A stretch of DNA of 18,424 nt from an uncultured euryarchaeote (GTDB lineage: Archaea; Thermoplasmatota; Poseidoniia; Poseidoniales; Thalassarchaeaceae): positions 1 to 18,424 of the forward strand of contig CALCOR010000207.1 of the NCBI GenBank assembly GCA_937897085.1, written 5' to 3'. Within the stretch, counting starts at the first letter, position 1. Every line of letters begins with the position of its first letter. Shown piece after piece: positions 1-7,775 of the stretch. A program made the translations under genes and the position numbers. The notes under the pieces are model-generated. The model ran no database searches, was not told where the DNA came from, and saw nothing but the letters and a program-made list of their open reading frames with translations.

Positions 1-1
1 C

Positions 2-964
2 CTGCATGCATCGGACGGAATCGTCACCGGTCAGGTCGAATATCCGCTGCTCCACCGCGGCGATGTCGTAGAATCGGTGTCCAGAGTTCTCTCGGAACAC
101 TACCAGTCACGCAGGCCGCCGCGCACGGTGCTGACCCCGGCTCCGCTCGGAGACTGGCTCGACCAGTGGATCCAGGAGAGACGGCGCGGCGCCGTCGAGG
201 TGCGCGTGCCCATGCGCGGCGAATTGGCGACTCTGCGCAGGTTGGCCGACCAGAATGCGGAGGTGCAGGTGCAGAGGTCGGCAGAATCCAGGCAGCCGGG
301 ATCGCTCGAACAGCGTGCAGCGGACGAGTGCGCGAAACTTCTGGGCGTGGGGGCACTGGACAATGTTGTCTGCTTCGACATGGCTCAACTACAGGGCGAC
401 GAACGGGTGGGCGCGTGCGTGACCCTCAGGAATGGCAGACCGGACAAGAAGGCCTACCGGACTTACACCGTGAAATCTGACGCTCCCGATGACCTGCGCA
501 TGATGCGCGAAGTGGTCGAACGTTGGCTCAAACGTCAGGACGAATGGCCTGACCTGCTACTGCTCGACGGAGGAGAGACTCACCTCTCCATGATTCACGA
601 CCTGCTCACCGAGCACGGGCTCGTTGACAGAATCCCACTCGCCGCCCTCGCCAAACGGGAGGAGACCCTCTATCGCCCGGGCTCAGACCCGCTGGTGCTC
701 GACCGCACAGGCAGGCTGCTGGTGTTCGCCCGCGACGAGGCGCATCGCTTCGTGAACACCTTCCATCGCAAGCGCAGGGCGAAGTCGACGCTCAGGGATC
801 CATTGGAGGAGGTGCCGGGCCTCGGCGCCAAGAAACTGCAGGCGCTGCTCAGGCAGTTCGGCGGCCGCAAAGGAATCGACCACGCTAGTGTGAAGGAGCT
901 CAAGCAGACTCCTGGGATTGGTCCGGCGCTCGCCAACCGCATCCACGAACATCTCCACCCGTGA
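2..964 (+). CDS. uvrC: UvrC, excinuclease ABC subunit C (5' end outside window)
   Basis: UvrC makes the two incisions around bulky DNA lesions in nucleotide excision repair, after UvrA and UvrB load. The frame is open from the first bases, so this is the C-terminal 320 residues; a GTG at 77 is internal, because the codons before it continue the family match. Visible parts are the RNase H-like endonuclease domain, with CFDMAQLQG (catalytic Asp at fragment residue 126), LLLDGG (Asp 189) and RDEAHRF (His 248), then a tandem helix-hairpin-helix DNA-binding domain with the hairpins VPGLGAKK and TPGIGPAL near the end. The N-terminal GIY-YIG nuclease and UvrB-binding regions must lie upstream. The active-site residues seen are intact. 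In archaea the Uvr system is patchy and generally regarded as acquired from bacteria, which fits a mesophilic marine lineage. Confidence 0.95.
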   Translation: MHASDGIVTGQVEYPLLHRGDVVESVSRVLSEHYQSRRPPRTVLTPAPLGDWLDQWIQERRRGAVEVRVPMRGELATLRRLADQNAEVQVQRSAESRQPGSLEQRAADECAKLLGVGALDNVVCFDMAQLQGDERVGACVTLRNGRPDKKAYRTYTVKSDAPDDLRMMREVVERWLKRQDEWPDLLLLDGGETHLSMIHDLLTEHGLVDRIPLAALAKREETLYRPGSDPLVLDRTGRLLVFARDEAHRFVNTFHRKRRAKSTLRDPLEEVPGLGAKKLQALLRQFGGRKGIDHASVKELKQTPGIGPALANRIHEHLHP

Positions 965-1013
965 ATCGTCACCTTCCAGTACATTGATGCGGAGTCATGC
1001 TCAGCATTGACGC

Positions 1014-1292
1014 GTGAACAGACGACGACTGATGACCACCGTGCTCGGCCTGTTGCTGTGTTCGGCGTTAGTTTTCAGCGGCTGCATCGCCGAATCGGAC
1101 GTCGATGACGATGACGACAAGGAGTGCGAGGATTGGGCCTATTGGAACAATAACGGCTCGACCGAAGGCTGCCCGTACGCCGACGATGACGATGGCCGCT
1201 TTCTCGGCTCTCCTGTGTGGTTCCAGGTCACAAGCGCAGTTGGCATGCTCGGTATCGCCGCAATTGCGCTCTCCCGCCGCGCGACAGATTGA
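1014..1292 (+). CDS. small acidic lipoprotein-like membrane protein, function unknown
   Basis: A 92-residue protein of unknown function with a GTG start. It has a basic n-region (RRR at 3-5), a hydrophobic stretch at 6-22 and a lipobox-like VFSGC with Cys24 as the possible lipidated residue; Phe at -3 is unusual, so lipidation is not certain. An Asp run (31-35) follows, then a short Trp/Tyr/Asn-rich segment with Cys38 and Cys53 that could form a disulfide, and a second hydrophobic helix at about 68-86. It would thus be tethered at both ends, with only about 40 residues outside. It starts 50 bases after uvrC and ends 24 bases before the next gene, with no clear ribosome binding site. The composition resembles small surface proteins of marine archaea, but no family is recognised. 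Confidence 0.6.
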   Translation: MNRRRLMTTVLGLLLCSALVFSGCIAESDVDDDDDKECEDWAYWNNNGSTEGCPYADDDDGRFLGSPVWFQVTSAVGMLGIAAIALSRRATD

Positions 1293-1316
1293 AACGCCAC
1301 CCGTCCACGAACGCAT

Positions 1317-1730
1317 GTGGCCGAGTCACCCCAGTTGTCCGACGAGGAGCAGGAATGGCTGCACGCGGGAATCGCGCTGTTCGATTCCGGCCGCTTCTGG
1401 GATGCACACGAGGCGTGGGAGGATCTGTGGAAGTCACTCGGAGCGCGTCAGGCGGACCCACTCCACGTCCGCGGAATCCAGGGGCTGATCCAGTGCGCCG
1501 CCGTGCTACTCAAGGTGGAGGAGAGGAACAGCAGGGGCGTCGTCAACCTGTGGGCCAAACTGACCGACAAACTGGGCACACCGGACGAACCGAGACTCGA
1601 CCATCTCTGGGAGATCGACGTCCGAGAACTCCTGAACGACTTGCATCCATTCGTCGAAGATGCAGCCACTGAATACCCTGCTTGGGCACTCGACCCGACC
1701 AGCGTCAAACTCCGCCGTTCCGCCGAGTGA
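1317..1730 (+). CDS. DUF309 family protein
   Basis: A 137-residue helical protein matching the DUF309 family (possible metal-dependent or structural role; no established reaction). The two family signatures are present: FWDAHEAWEDLWK with His31, Glu32 and Glu35, and GIQGLIQCAAVLLK at about 53-66, followed by the Asn/Arg-rich RNSRGVVNLW segment. Length and motif spacing suit a complete copy. The start chosen is GTG 1317, which gives a short N-terminus before the first helix; an overlapping ATG at 1315 is in another frame. No Shine-Dalgarno sequence is visible. It lies head to tail behind the small lipoprotein gene and converges with the minus-strand Lrp-domain pair; a 12-base palindrome sits in the gap. 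Confidence 0.85.
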   Translation: MAESPQLSDEEQEWLHAGIALFDSGRFWDAHEAWEDLWKSLGARQADPLHVRGIQGLIQCAAVLLKVEERNSRGVVNLWAKLTDKLGTPDEPRLDHLWEIDVRELLNDLHPFVEDAATEYPAWALDPTSVKLRRSAE

Positions 1731-1734
1731 AAAG

Positions 1735-1746
1735 GACTTCGAAGTC
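1735..1746. repeat. 12-bp perfect palindrome between convergent genes
   Basis: GACTTCGAAGTC is its own reverse complement. It begins four bases after the stop of the DUF309 gene and lies 26 bases past the stop of the converging Lrp-domain gene. It could form a short hairpin in either transcript or bind a dimeric protein. No T-run follows, so it is not a classical archaeal terminator. Confidence 0.35.
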
Positions 1747-1771
1747 TGATGACGACGATCCGAATGGAGTC

Positions 1772-2005
1772 TCAGATCTCAGCGCCGATGAGGGTGCGGG
1801 TGTCGCTGATCCCTTCCAGCGGCCGAATGTCCTCGATGATGCAGCGTGTGAGCGACACTTCGTCGTCCGCCTCGATCTTAGCGATGACATCGAACTCGCC
1901 GAACACGCCCCAGCGACCGGTGACCAACTCGATGGCGTCTAGCGCGTCGCGCACCGTTCGCTCAAATCCCGCCCGAGTCGTGATCAACACAAATCCCACG
2001 GCCAT
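1772..2005 (-). CDS. stand-alone Lrp/AsnC ligand-binding (RAM) domain protein, copy 2
   Basis: A 77-residue protein consisting only of the effector-binding, oligomerising RAM domain of Lrp/AsnC regulators, with no helix-turn-helix. Recognisable features are the AVGFVLITTRAG first strand, the GRWGVFGEFDVIAKIEA turn-and-strand typical of the family, and the final ISDTRTLIGAEI strand. Free-standing RAM domains generally assemble into small-molecule-binding oligomers and may partner full-length Lrp regulators. The ATG is preceded by GAGGTG with a 5-base spacer (positions 2016-2011 on this strand), which overlaps the stop codon of the preceding paralogue, so the pair is probably translationally coupled. 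Its ligand cannot be read from the sequence. Confidence 0.88.
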   Translation of the reverse strand: MAVGFVLITTRAGFERTVRDALDAIELVTGRWGVFGEFDVIAKIEADDEVSLTRCIIEDIRPLEGISDTRTLIGAEI

Positions 2006-2014
2006 CTCGCCACC

Positions 2015-2248
2015 TCAGAAGTCCACCGCGATCAGAGTCTGCGATTCCAGCACGCCGTCGATGCTGCGCAACTTTTCGATGAGCAGCATCGTCAACTCCT
2101 TCGGGTCCGCGCACTTTACGCACGCGAGCAGGTCGTACTCCCCGTAAAGGGCGTGCGTCTCCACTATCTGGTCAAGTTCAGACAGAGCCAGGTAGACGTC
2201 TCGCTCCCGCGAAGGCTCGGTCTTGAACAGCACGAATGCAGTGTTCAC
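2015..2248 (-). CDS. stand-alone Lrp/AsnC ligand-binding (RAM) domain protein, copy 1
   Basis: First gene of a two-gene minus-strand unit and a diverged paralogue of the next gene. It has the RAM fold signatures: TAFVLFKTEPSRERDVY at the N-terminus, ALYGEYDLLACVKCAD in the middle and VLESQTLIAVDF at the end, with no DNA-binding domain. The reading frame extends upstream to a GTG at 2281, but the GTG at 2248 gives exactly 77 residues, the same length as the paralogue, and removes an 11-residue Trp/Ser/Gly-rich extension that does not look like this family. I therefore chose 2248; no ribosome binding site settles it. Two Cys residues (ACVKC) are present here and not in the paralogue. The gene diverges from the SLOG-domain gene. 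Confidence 0.86.
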   Translation of the reverse strand: MNTAFVLFKTEPSRERDVYLALSELDQIVETHALYGEYDLLACVKCADPKELTMLLIEKLRSIDGVLESQTLIAVDF

Positions 2249-2411
2249 GAAGGCCGTCGACCCACGACTCCATGATAACACATTCCGTTCATGAAACAGG
2301 GTTCACCCGGAGGGGGGGGCGTGCATCACAGCATGCGCGAGCCGAACGTTTGGGCGGGCCTATGGTGGGTGATTCGTCGTGGAATCAGGGGTTTTCTCAG
2401 GCGGGAATGGG

Positions 2412-2417
2412 TTTATT
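2412..2417 (+). promoter_or_regulatory. probable TATA box of the SLOG-domain gene
   Basis: TTTATT is the most AT-rich hexamer in the 2282-2440 intergenic region and lies 24-29 bases before the ATG at 2441. That is the usual archaeal distance from TATA box to transcription start, so the transcript would begin at or next to the ATG (leaderless). No Shine-Dalgarno sequence precedes this ATG, which agrees. The rest of this 159-base divergent region holds only a run of eight G (2312-2319). Confidence 0.4.
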
Positions 2418-2440
2418 GCCACAGACCCCCATGTGCGCCC

Positions 2441-2890
2441 ATGGCGAATGTCTCAGGCGGAGACGTGGTCGACCGCTTGGGCGGCAAGGACCTGAACAAG
2501 GACGGGCGCATCGTCAACCTGGCAATCGTCGGCTCCAGCCGCTTCTACGACTACGGGCTCGTCGAGGAGGCGATCGAGGAGTGGATCGGATTGGAGGCCA
2601 ACCCGGATCTGGTGATCGTCGGCGGCGCTAGCGGCGTCGATTACCTCGCCGAGCGCTGGTGCGACAACAACAACGTCGACATCGCCGTGTTCTCCGAGGA
2701 ATGGATCAACCCGCGCGGAGGGCTAGAGGATGCGGGAAGGCAAGAGGCAGCCACATCGCTGACACACCAGATTCTCGATGCAGCCACACACATCCTTGCC
2801 TTCCCCTCACCGACGAGCAAATGGACACGTATCATCATCGACTTGGCACAGGAGCGCGGTATCCCGTTGATTGTGCACGAAGTCGAGTGA
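2441..2890 (+). CDS. SLOG-superfamily (DUF2493/YspA-like) nucleotide-binding protein
   Basis: A 149-residue Rossmann-like protein of the SLOG superfamily, related to DprA, LOG and YspA proteins that bind nucleotides or nucleotide-derived ligands. The N-terminal strand and loop read VNLAIVGSSRFYDY (Gly31), and the diagnostic second motif is VIVGGASGVDYLAERW (GGASG at 61-65, Asp67). Strand AVFSEEW and a C-terminal THILAFPSPTSKWTRIIIDLAQERG segment fit the family order. The frame is open back to an ATG at 2291, but those 50 residues are a Gly/Arg/Trp-rich translation without family similarity and lie across the promoter region; ATG 2441, just downstream of the TATA box, is the better start. An Asp/Lys-rich DLNKDGR stretch precedes the fold. 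The surface-protein gene follows 9 bases after its stop. The function is unknown. Confidence 0.82.
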   Translation: MANVSGGDVVDRLGGKDLNKDGRIVNLAIVGSSRFYDYGLVEEAIEEWIGLEANPDLVIVGGASGVDYLAERWCDNNNVDIAVFSEEWINPRGGLEDAGRQEAATSLTHQILDAATHILAFPSPTSKWTRIIIDLAQERGIPLIVHEVE

Positions 2891-2899
2891 ACAGCCTCG

Positions 2900-5800
2900 A
2901 TGCAATCGGGGGAACCATCAAACAAGGAAGGTCGCGGGTGGGCGCCCATGCAGGCGAGCGCGAGCGCGAGATGTGCCTTCGCCCTGATGGCTCTGATGCT
3001 GATGAGCAGTCTGCTCGGACTCGCCCCTGCTGCGCAGGTGGCACAGCCGAACGATGCGGCGCTCATACCTGAGGTTCAGCTGGCTGGTGGAAGGGCGCTC
3101 ACCGTCTGGTCTGGAACGGTCATGGTGAATGGGGATTACACCGTGGCGTCTGGTGATGAACTGCGCATCCAAGCGGGCGCCGACATCCAGATGGGACCGG
3201 GTGTCAGGATCTACGTCGACGGCAAGTTGACCGCTCATGGCACGGCAGCCAATCCGGTCACGGTCAGTGTCCAACAGGCATTCATCTGGCATGACGGCTT
3301 CCAGTTCAACGCCACGAGCCGTGGTCGAGGAAGCCACCTCCAGAACATGACCATCAGCGACGCTCAGTATGGAATCACGATCTACGATTCCAACCCGGTC
3401 ATCGACGACCTCTACCTGGACAACCCCGACTACGTAGGCATCGACATGTTCAACTCGGCCAGTCCGATCATCCGCCGACTCACGGTTCAGGATGGGGGAC
3501 AGGATGTCCACGGAGCAGAAACGCATTGGCGCTATGGCATCGGTATGTCAGTTGGTGTCGGCAGCGCGCCGTTCGTCCAAGGAGCCAACTTCGACAATCT
3601 GGTCACGCGCGCCGTATCCTACTGGAGAGGCAGTGGCGGTGTAATGCGCGACCTGAATATCAGCAACATCTCCGGAGCAACCCTGAACATCTCGGCTGGC
3701 ATCTACGTCGATGATTCACTACCGCTGTTCGAGGATGTCTCGATTACCGGCAGTGACCACGGTGTCTACGTCATGCACACGATGGACAACATGACCACTA
3801 GGCCGGTGTTTCGGCGTATCACCATCGAGGACAGCCAGTTCCGCGGGGTGAAGATAGAGAAGGAGGATCACTGGAACTTCACTACCTACATGATGGCCCG
3901 TTTCCATGATCTGGAGGTCTCAGGAACGGGTGGCCCGGGAGCGCGCACTCCAGGACTGGCGACCGCTGCCATCGAACTCAACACCAGCGGTGGTTGGTTC
4001 GAGAACGTCAACATACACGACAACCCTGTGAACGGGGTCAAGCTCTACATGACCGACCCGTCTACGACCTTCGTCAACACGACCATCACCTCCAGTGGCG
4101 CAAGCATGGGTGGAACCCACAACATGGCGGGCTTCTACAGCAGGAGCAGCAACAACGGCGGTCCGACGCTCCAGAATCTGGCCGTTTCTGATTCTCCGGG
4201 CAGTGGCATCTTCATCACGAAGGGGTCAATCAGCGGCTCTGACTGGTACAGCCACGACAACGACGCTGAGGGCGTCTACATACGCGAGATGTTTCCCAAC
4301 GTGGACGGCATCACGGTCGAGAACAACGGTCATTCCGGCATTCGCGTCTACGATTCCAAGCAGGTCTGGCTCTCCAATGTGACCAGCAGCAACAACGGCA
4401 TCTCCGCGACCTCGCCCGACCAAGGCGCCGGTCTGGTGTTCATCAAGTCCAACGACGTGATGAGCGCGGGCAACATAGTTCGCTGCAGCGGCTGCAGTTC
4501 CACCGGCGATGCGTGGGGTGGCGTCTACATCGTGGACAGCATCGACCTCAGGTTGGAGGACCTTGCGGTGCATGACCCAGGCAACGGCCAGCCGGCGATT
4601 CAGGCGGACAATGATGGCATGATCTGGAACGGATATCTGGAGATTCTCGGCGCTGACATCTGGATGAACTCCTCCTCGACCCCGGCCATCGACCTGAACG
4701 TCGTCGATGCGCGTATCGATGGTCTGACGCTGATGACGAGCAATCATACCGGATTGAACTGGCTGGGTTCCGCAGTTCCTTCCGCACTCTCGAACAGCAC
4801 GCTGCGTGGCCAGGACTGCTTGACGCTCGCTTCGATGCCGCTGCTCGAATCTTGGAATCTCAACCTGCACGCGGACTGCATGGGAACGGTGAGCATCATC
4901 GAGAGCGAGGTCAATCTCACCGGTTCCAGTTCCGCCTCCGGAGCGGTGAGCATAGGTCCGAACACGCACTTGCGCCTGATCTCCACGCATCCTCTGCAGC
5001 CGTCCACGATTCCCAGCAGTTCAACGGTGGACCACATGCAGTACGTCCATCTCTGGGCGGTCAACCAGAATGGACATGCGCTGCCCAACGCAGCAGTGAA
5101 TCTCTCGTTCTCACAGTACGAATCCGACCTCAACATGACCCTGCCGCGGTCGGGGAACGTCATGCTCGGTCCATTCATCGGCCAGCGGTTCGAGTCAACA
5201 GGAGCCAGCGCGATCACCGACCTGTGGGCCGGCTGCGAGTATGACAACACGAGCAACACCACCGGTCCACACGCCCTGAACTCCGACCTGCTGGTGCTGT
5301 GCACGCTCCTATTGGCCAACCAGCCGCCGTTCATCGTCTGGGATGAACCACTCAATGGGACGATTGTCAGCAGTGGTGCCCAACTGCTGTTCAACGCCAG
5401 CGCGTCATGGGATCTGGACGATGACCTGCTCTCATACAACTGGACGAGCAGCATCGATGGCGACATCGAGGCTGGCTGCGCGATGTCAGGCAACGGTTCA
5501 CTGTTCTACGCCAACAGCGGTCCATCCTCAGTCTGCCCTGTGTCCGATGGAGTTCACCAATTCACGCTCGAGGTGTGTGACGACCAAGGTCACTGCGTCA
5601 GCGAGATGCGCACCATAGAACTGGCCAACATGCCTCCGGATATCGATGTCCACGTGCATCCGCATCCGCAGATGGATGGCGTGGTGCGAGCGAATTTCAC
5701 AGAGTTCGTGTTCATCAACGCCAGCAACAGTTCCGACCCGGAAGGCGATGTGATTCATTGCTGGACCTGGGCCTCCTATCGCGCTCAGCCGCAGAACAAC

Positions 5801-7762
5801 TGGAGCACTGTTCCCTGCCCGATGTACTGGAACGAGACCTTCTCCGATTCACCGGAACGCTCGTTCACCTACCACATGGGGTTCTGGGATGGAGTCAATC
5901 CTGAGGTCTACTACAACTTCTCCGTCGAGCTGATCAACGAGTTCCCACATCCGTCGTTCAGCGTCAGCCGCAGCGCCAACACCTCTGACTCGCTGGTATG
6001 GCTGGACGGAACATCCTCGTTCGACCCCGAGGGCGACACCATCGGCGCTTGGTGGCATTCGAGCATCGACGGCGATCTCACCGATGACGACGGAGACCTG
6101 CTGGTGTGGACCGGCCACCTGTCCGCCGGCACGCACACGCTCTCACTCAGGCTGACCGATGATGATTCGTACCACATCAACCAGTGGTCCGCACCCTTCC
6201 AGATGACGCTGGTGGTGGATAACTCACCGCCCGTGGCGCACATCGAACTGCCCGCTGATGGGCTTGTCACCAACTCCTCCGAGTTGATTGACTTCTCCGC
6301 CTTCGGATCCGGTGATTGGGATGCCCTCTGTTCGGAGTCCTTCCCGGGACTGTCGAGCGGATGGCTGTGCAACCCGGATGCTTCGGGAATACCAGACACG
6401 GTGACTGCGTTGTGGACCTCCAACCAGTTGACCGACCCGATCGGCACGGACTGGGAGATTCAGACGCGGTTGCCAGCCGGTGAGCATGTGATCACGCTGA
6501 CGGTCGAGGATGGGAACAACCTGCCCGCCACCGCTCTCATCAGCGTCAGCGTCGGCCCCTCCGCGCCGGTGCTAGTGCTCGATTCGCCGATTCCAGACAT
6601 CGAGGTGGTGAGCAACGAACTGATCCTGTTCGACGCGCAGCGCTCCTGGGACCCGGATGATGACAACTTCGTGCTCACCATCGAGTCCGATCTGCTTGAA
6701 GAGCCGATTCTCGACGAGGTCTCGCCCCACTTCTGGTACACCCGCTACGTGCCCGCCGGCCTGCACTCGCTCACAATCACCCTCACCGACGCCAGCAACC
6801 GCACTTCCGTGCACACCCAGTTCCTGCGCGTGCTCGCCTCGCCCCCGGTGCCGGTCATCTCCTCGCCGCTCGACGGCCAACTGTTCGGACCGGGAGCACC
6901 GATTCCCCTCAACGGCAGCGACTCGTATGACGCCGATGACGACATAATCCTCTACCGCTGGTACGTCGGTTCTGGCAGCACCGCCGAGGTGCTCAATGAG
7001 ACCGCCGATGCGCTGCAATTCCTGCCACCGGGGGAGCATCTCATCTCGCTGCAGGTGAAGGACAGTAGAGGAACTTCGGGATGGGCGTTCGCCAACATCA
7101 CCGTCGAATCCTCCTGGCCGGTGATGACCGACCTGCTGCTCGAGCCGGGCCAGATGCATGCCGGAGAGAAGGAGACCATCACGGCGCGGGCTTGGGTGGA
7201 TGATCCGGATGGAACCACTTGGGAGTGCGTCGGCTGGGCATCACAAGGATCGAATGTCAAGGAACAGTTCTACCTCAGGGACGACGGGACGGGAGCCGAT
7301 GCGTATGCCGGCGACGGCATCTGGTCCGGCCGAGTCGCCTTCACGCCCGGCCGAGAGGGATGGGTGAACGTCGAGGCGTTGTGCAGGGATGGCCCTCTCG
7401 AGGAACCACAGTTGTCGAACCGGTTGTCGAACACCATCCCGGTGGAGGGTGCTGCGCAGCAGTCATCCATGCTCGACGCGTTCATGGAGAGCCTCGCGCC
7501 GGCGATGCTCACTCTGCTGGTGGTGCTCTCGTTCATCGGCGTCCTGATGGTCATAGCCCGGCGGCGCAAACTGTCGGCCGATCTGGCAATGATCGAGTCA
7601 TGGGGCGCGACATCATTCTCCGAATTGGATGACGAACTGGATGATGAACTGGATGACGAACTGCTTGACGACATGGATGACTTTCCCCAAGCGATGGAGG
7701 ATGCTGCCCTCATCGAGGAATCCGAGGACGATCAAATCGTCGAGAACGCAGATTCAGACTGA
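2900..7762 (+). CDS. giant surface protein: beta-helix, PKD-like modules, TM anchor, acidic tail
   Basis: A 1620-residue exported single-pass protein. The hydrophobic signal stretch is about 25-42 (ALMALMLMSSLLGLAPAA). Residues about 60-670 form a right-handed parallel beta-helix of NosD/PbH1 type, seen as repeated short units such as GITIYDSNPVIDDLYL and GIYVDDSLPLFEDVSI. Residues about 807-1400 contain six PKD/REJ-like modules, each with a Ser/Asp-rich strand such as NASASWDLDDD, NASNSSDPEGD, GTSSFDPEGD, DAQRSWDPDDD or NGSDSYDADDD, the fourth being degenerate. Residues about 1417-1515 form another beta domain (LRDDGTGADAYAGDGIW). A transmembrane helix lies at about 1533-1555, followed by ARRRK and a 60-residue acidic cytoplasmic tail. 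Dozens of N-x-S/T sequons suggest N-glycosylation. ATG 2948 (residue 17) is an alternative start, with GGGTGG about six bases upstream. The likely role is adhesion or polysaccharide binding, by inference only. Confidence 0.85.
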   Translation: MQSGEPSNKEGRGWAPMQASASARCAFALMALMLMSSLLGLAPAAQVAQPNDAALIPEVQLAGGRALTVWSGTVMVNGDYTVASGDELRIQAGADIQMGPGVRIYVDGKLTAHGTAANPVTVSVQQAFIWHDGFQFNATSRGRGSHLQNMTISDAQYGITIYDSNPVIDDLYLDNPDYVGIDMFNSASPIIRRLTVQDGGQDVHGAETHWRYGIGMSVGVGSAPFVQGANFDNLVTRAVSYWRGSGGVMRDLNISNISGATLNISAGIYVDDSLPLFEDVSITGSDHGVYVMHTMDNMTTRPVFRRITIEDSQFRGVKIEKEDHWNFTTYMMARFHDLEVSGTGGPGARTPGLATAAIELNTSGGWFENVNIHDNPVNGVKLYMTDPSTTFVNTTITSSGASMGGTHNMAGFYSRSSNNGGPTLQNLAVSDSPGSGIFITKGSISGSDWYSHDNDAEGVYIREMFPNVDGITVENNGHSGIRVYDSKQVWLSNVTSSNNGISATSPDQGAGLVFIKSNDVMSAGNIVRCSGCSSTGDAWGGVYIVDSIDLRLEDLAVHDPGNGQPAIQADNDGMIWNGYLEILGADIWMNSSSTPAIDLNVVDARIDGLTLMTSNHTGLNWLGSAVPSALSNSTLRGQDCLTLASMPLLESWNLNLHADCMGTVSIIESEVNLTGSSSASGAVSIGPNTHLRLISTHPLQPSTIPSSSTVDHMQYVHLWAVNQNGHALPNAAVNLSFSQYESDLNMTLPRSGNVMLGPFIGQRFESTGASAITDLWAGCEYDNTSNTTGPHALNSDLLVLCTLLLANQPPFIVWDEPLNGTIVSSGAQLLFNASASWDLDDDLLSYNWTSSIDGDIEAGCAMSGNGSLFYANSGPSSVCPVSDGVHQFTLEVCDDQGHCVSEMRTIELANMPPDIDVHVHPHPQMDGVVRANFTEFVFINASNSSDPEGDVIHCWTWASYRAQPQNNWSTVPCPMYWNETFSDSPERSFTYHMGFWDGVNPEVYYNFSVELINEFPHPSFSVSRSANTSDSLVWLDGTSSFDPEGDTIGAWWHSSIDGDLTDDDGDLLVWTGHLSAGTHTLSLRLTDDDSYHINQWSAPFQMTLVVDNSPPVAHIELPADGLVTNSSELIDFSAFGSGDWDALCSESFPGLSSGWLCNPDASGIPDTVTALWTSNQLTDPIGTDWEIQTRLPAGEHVITLTVEDGNNLPATALISVSVGPSAPVLVLDSPIPDIEVVSNELILFDAQRSWDPDDDNFVLTIESDLLEEPILDEVSPHFWYTRYVPAGLHSLTITLTDASNRTSVHTQFLRVLASPPVPVISSPLDGQLFGPGAPIPLNGSDSYDADDDIILYRWYVGSGSTAEVLNETADALQFLPPGEHLISLQVKDSRGTSGWAFANITVESSWPVMTDLLLEPGQMHAGEKETITARAWVDDPDGTTWECVGWASQGSNVKEQFYLRDDGTGADAYAGDGIWSGRVAFTPGREGWVNVEALCRDGPLEEPQLSNRLSNTIPVEGAAQQSSMLDAFMESLAPAMLTLLVVLSFIGVLMVIARRRKLSADLAMIESWGATSFSELDDELDDELDDELLDDMDDFPQAMEDAALIEESEDDQIVENADSD
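2939..2948 (+). promoter_or_regulatory. 10-bp GC-rich palindrome ending on a candidate start codon
   Basis: TGGGCGCCCA is self-complementary and its last base is the A of ATG 2948, the alternative start of the beta-helix/PKD surface protein. It overlaps the GGGTGG that would act as ribosome binding site for that ATG. It resembles in placement the inverted repeats next to the starts of two other surface-protein genes here. Confidence 0.3.
7622..7669 (+). repeat. 12-bp tandem repeat encoding ELDD units
   Basis: Four in-frame 12-base units of the form GAAYTGGATGAY encode ELDD-ELDD-ELDD-ELLD in the cytoplasmic tail of the beta-helix protein. The units differ mainly at third positions (the last also has CTT for GAT), so this is an established coding repeat rather than a very recent expansion. 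It makes the tail strongly negative next to the membrane. Confidence 0.8.
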
Positions 7763-7775
7763 AGGAATTCACCAG

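Noticed and set aside
77..79. GTG as the start of UvrC
   Set aside because: The frame stays open to the window edge and the codons before 77 continue the UvrC match, so the gene begins outside the window.
2291..2440. 50-residue N-terminal extension of the SLOG protein
   Set aside because: It runs across the G-run and the TATA-like box and shows no similarity to the family; ATG 2441 fits the promoter spacing and the fold.
4226..5493. Long minus-strand open frames (about 250 codons) inside the beta-helix gene
   Set aside because: They are antisense to a clearly coding frame with domain signatures, have no recognisable domains, and are typical of GC-rich DNA.
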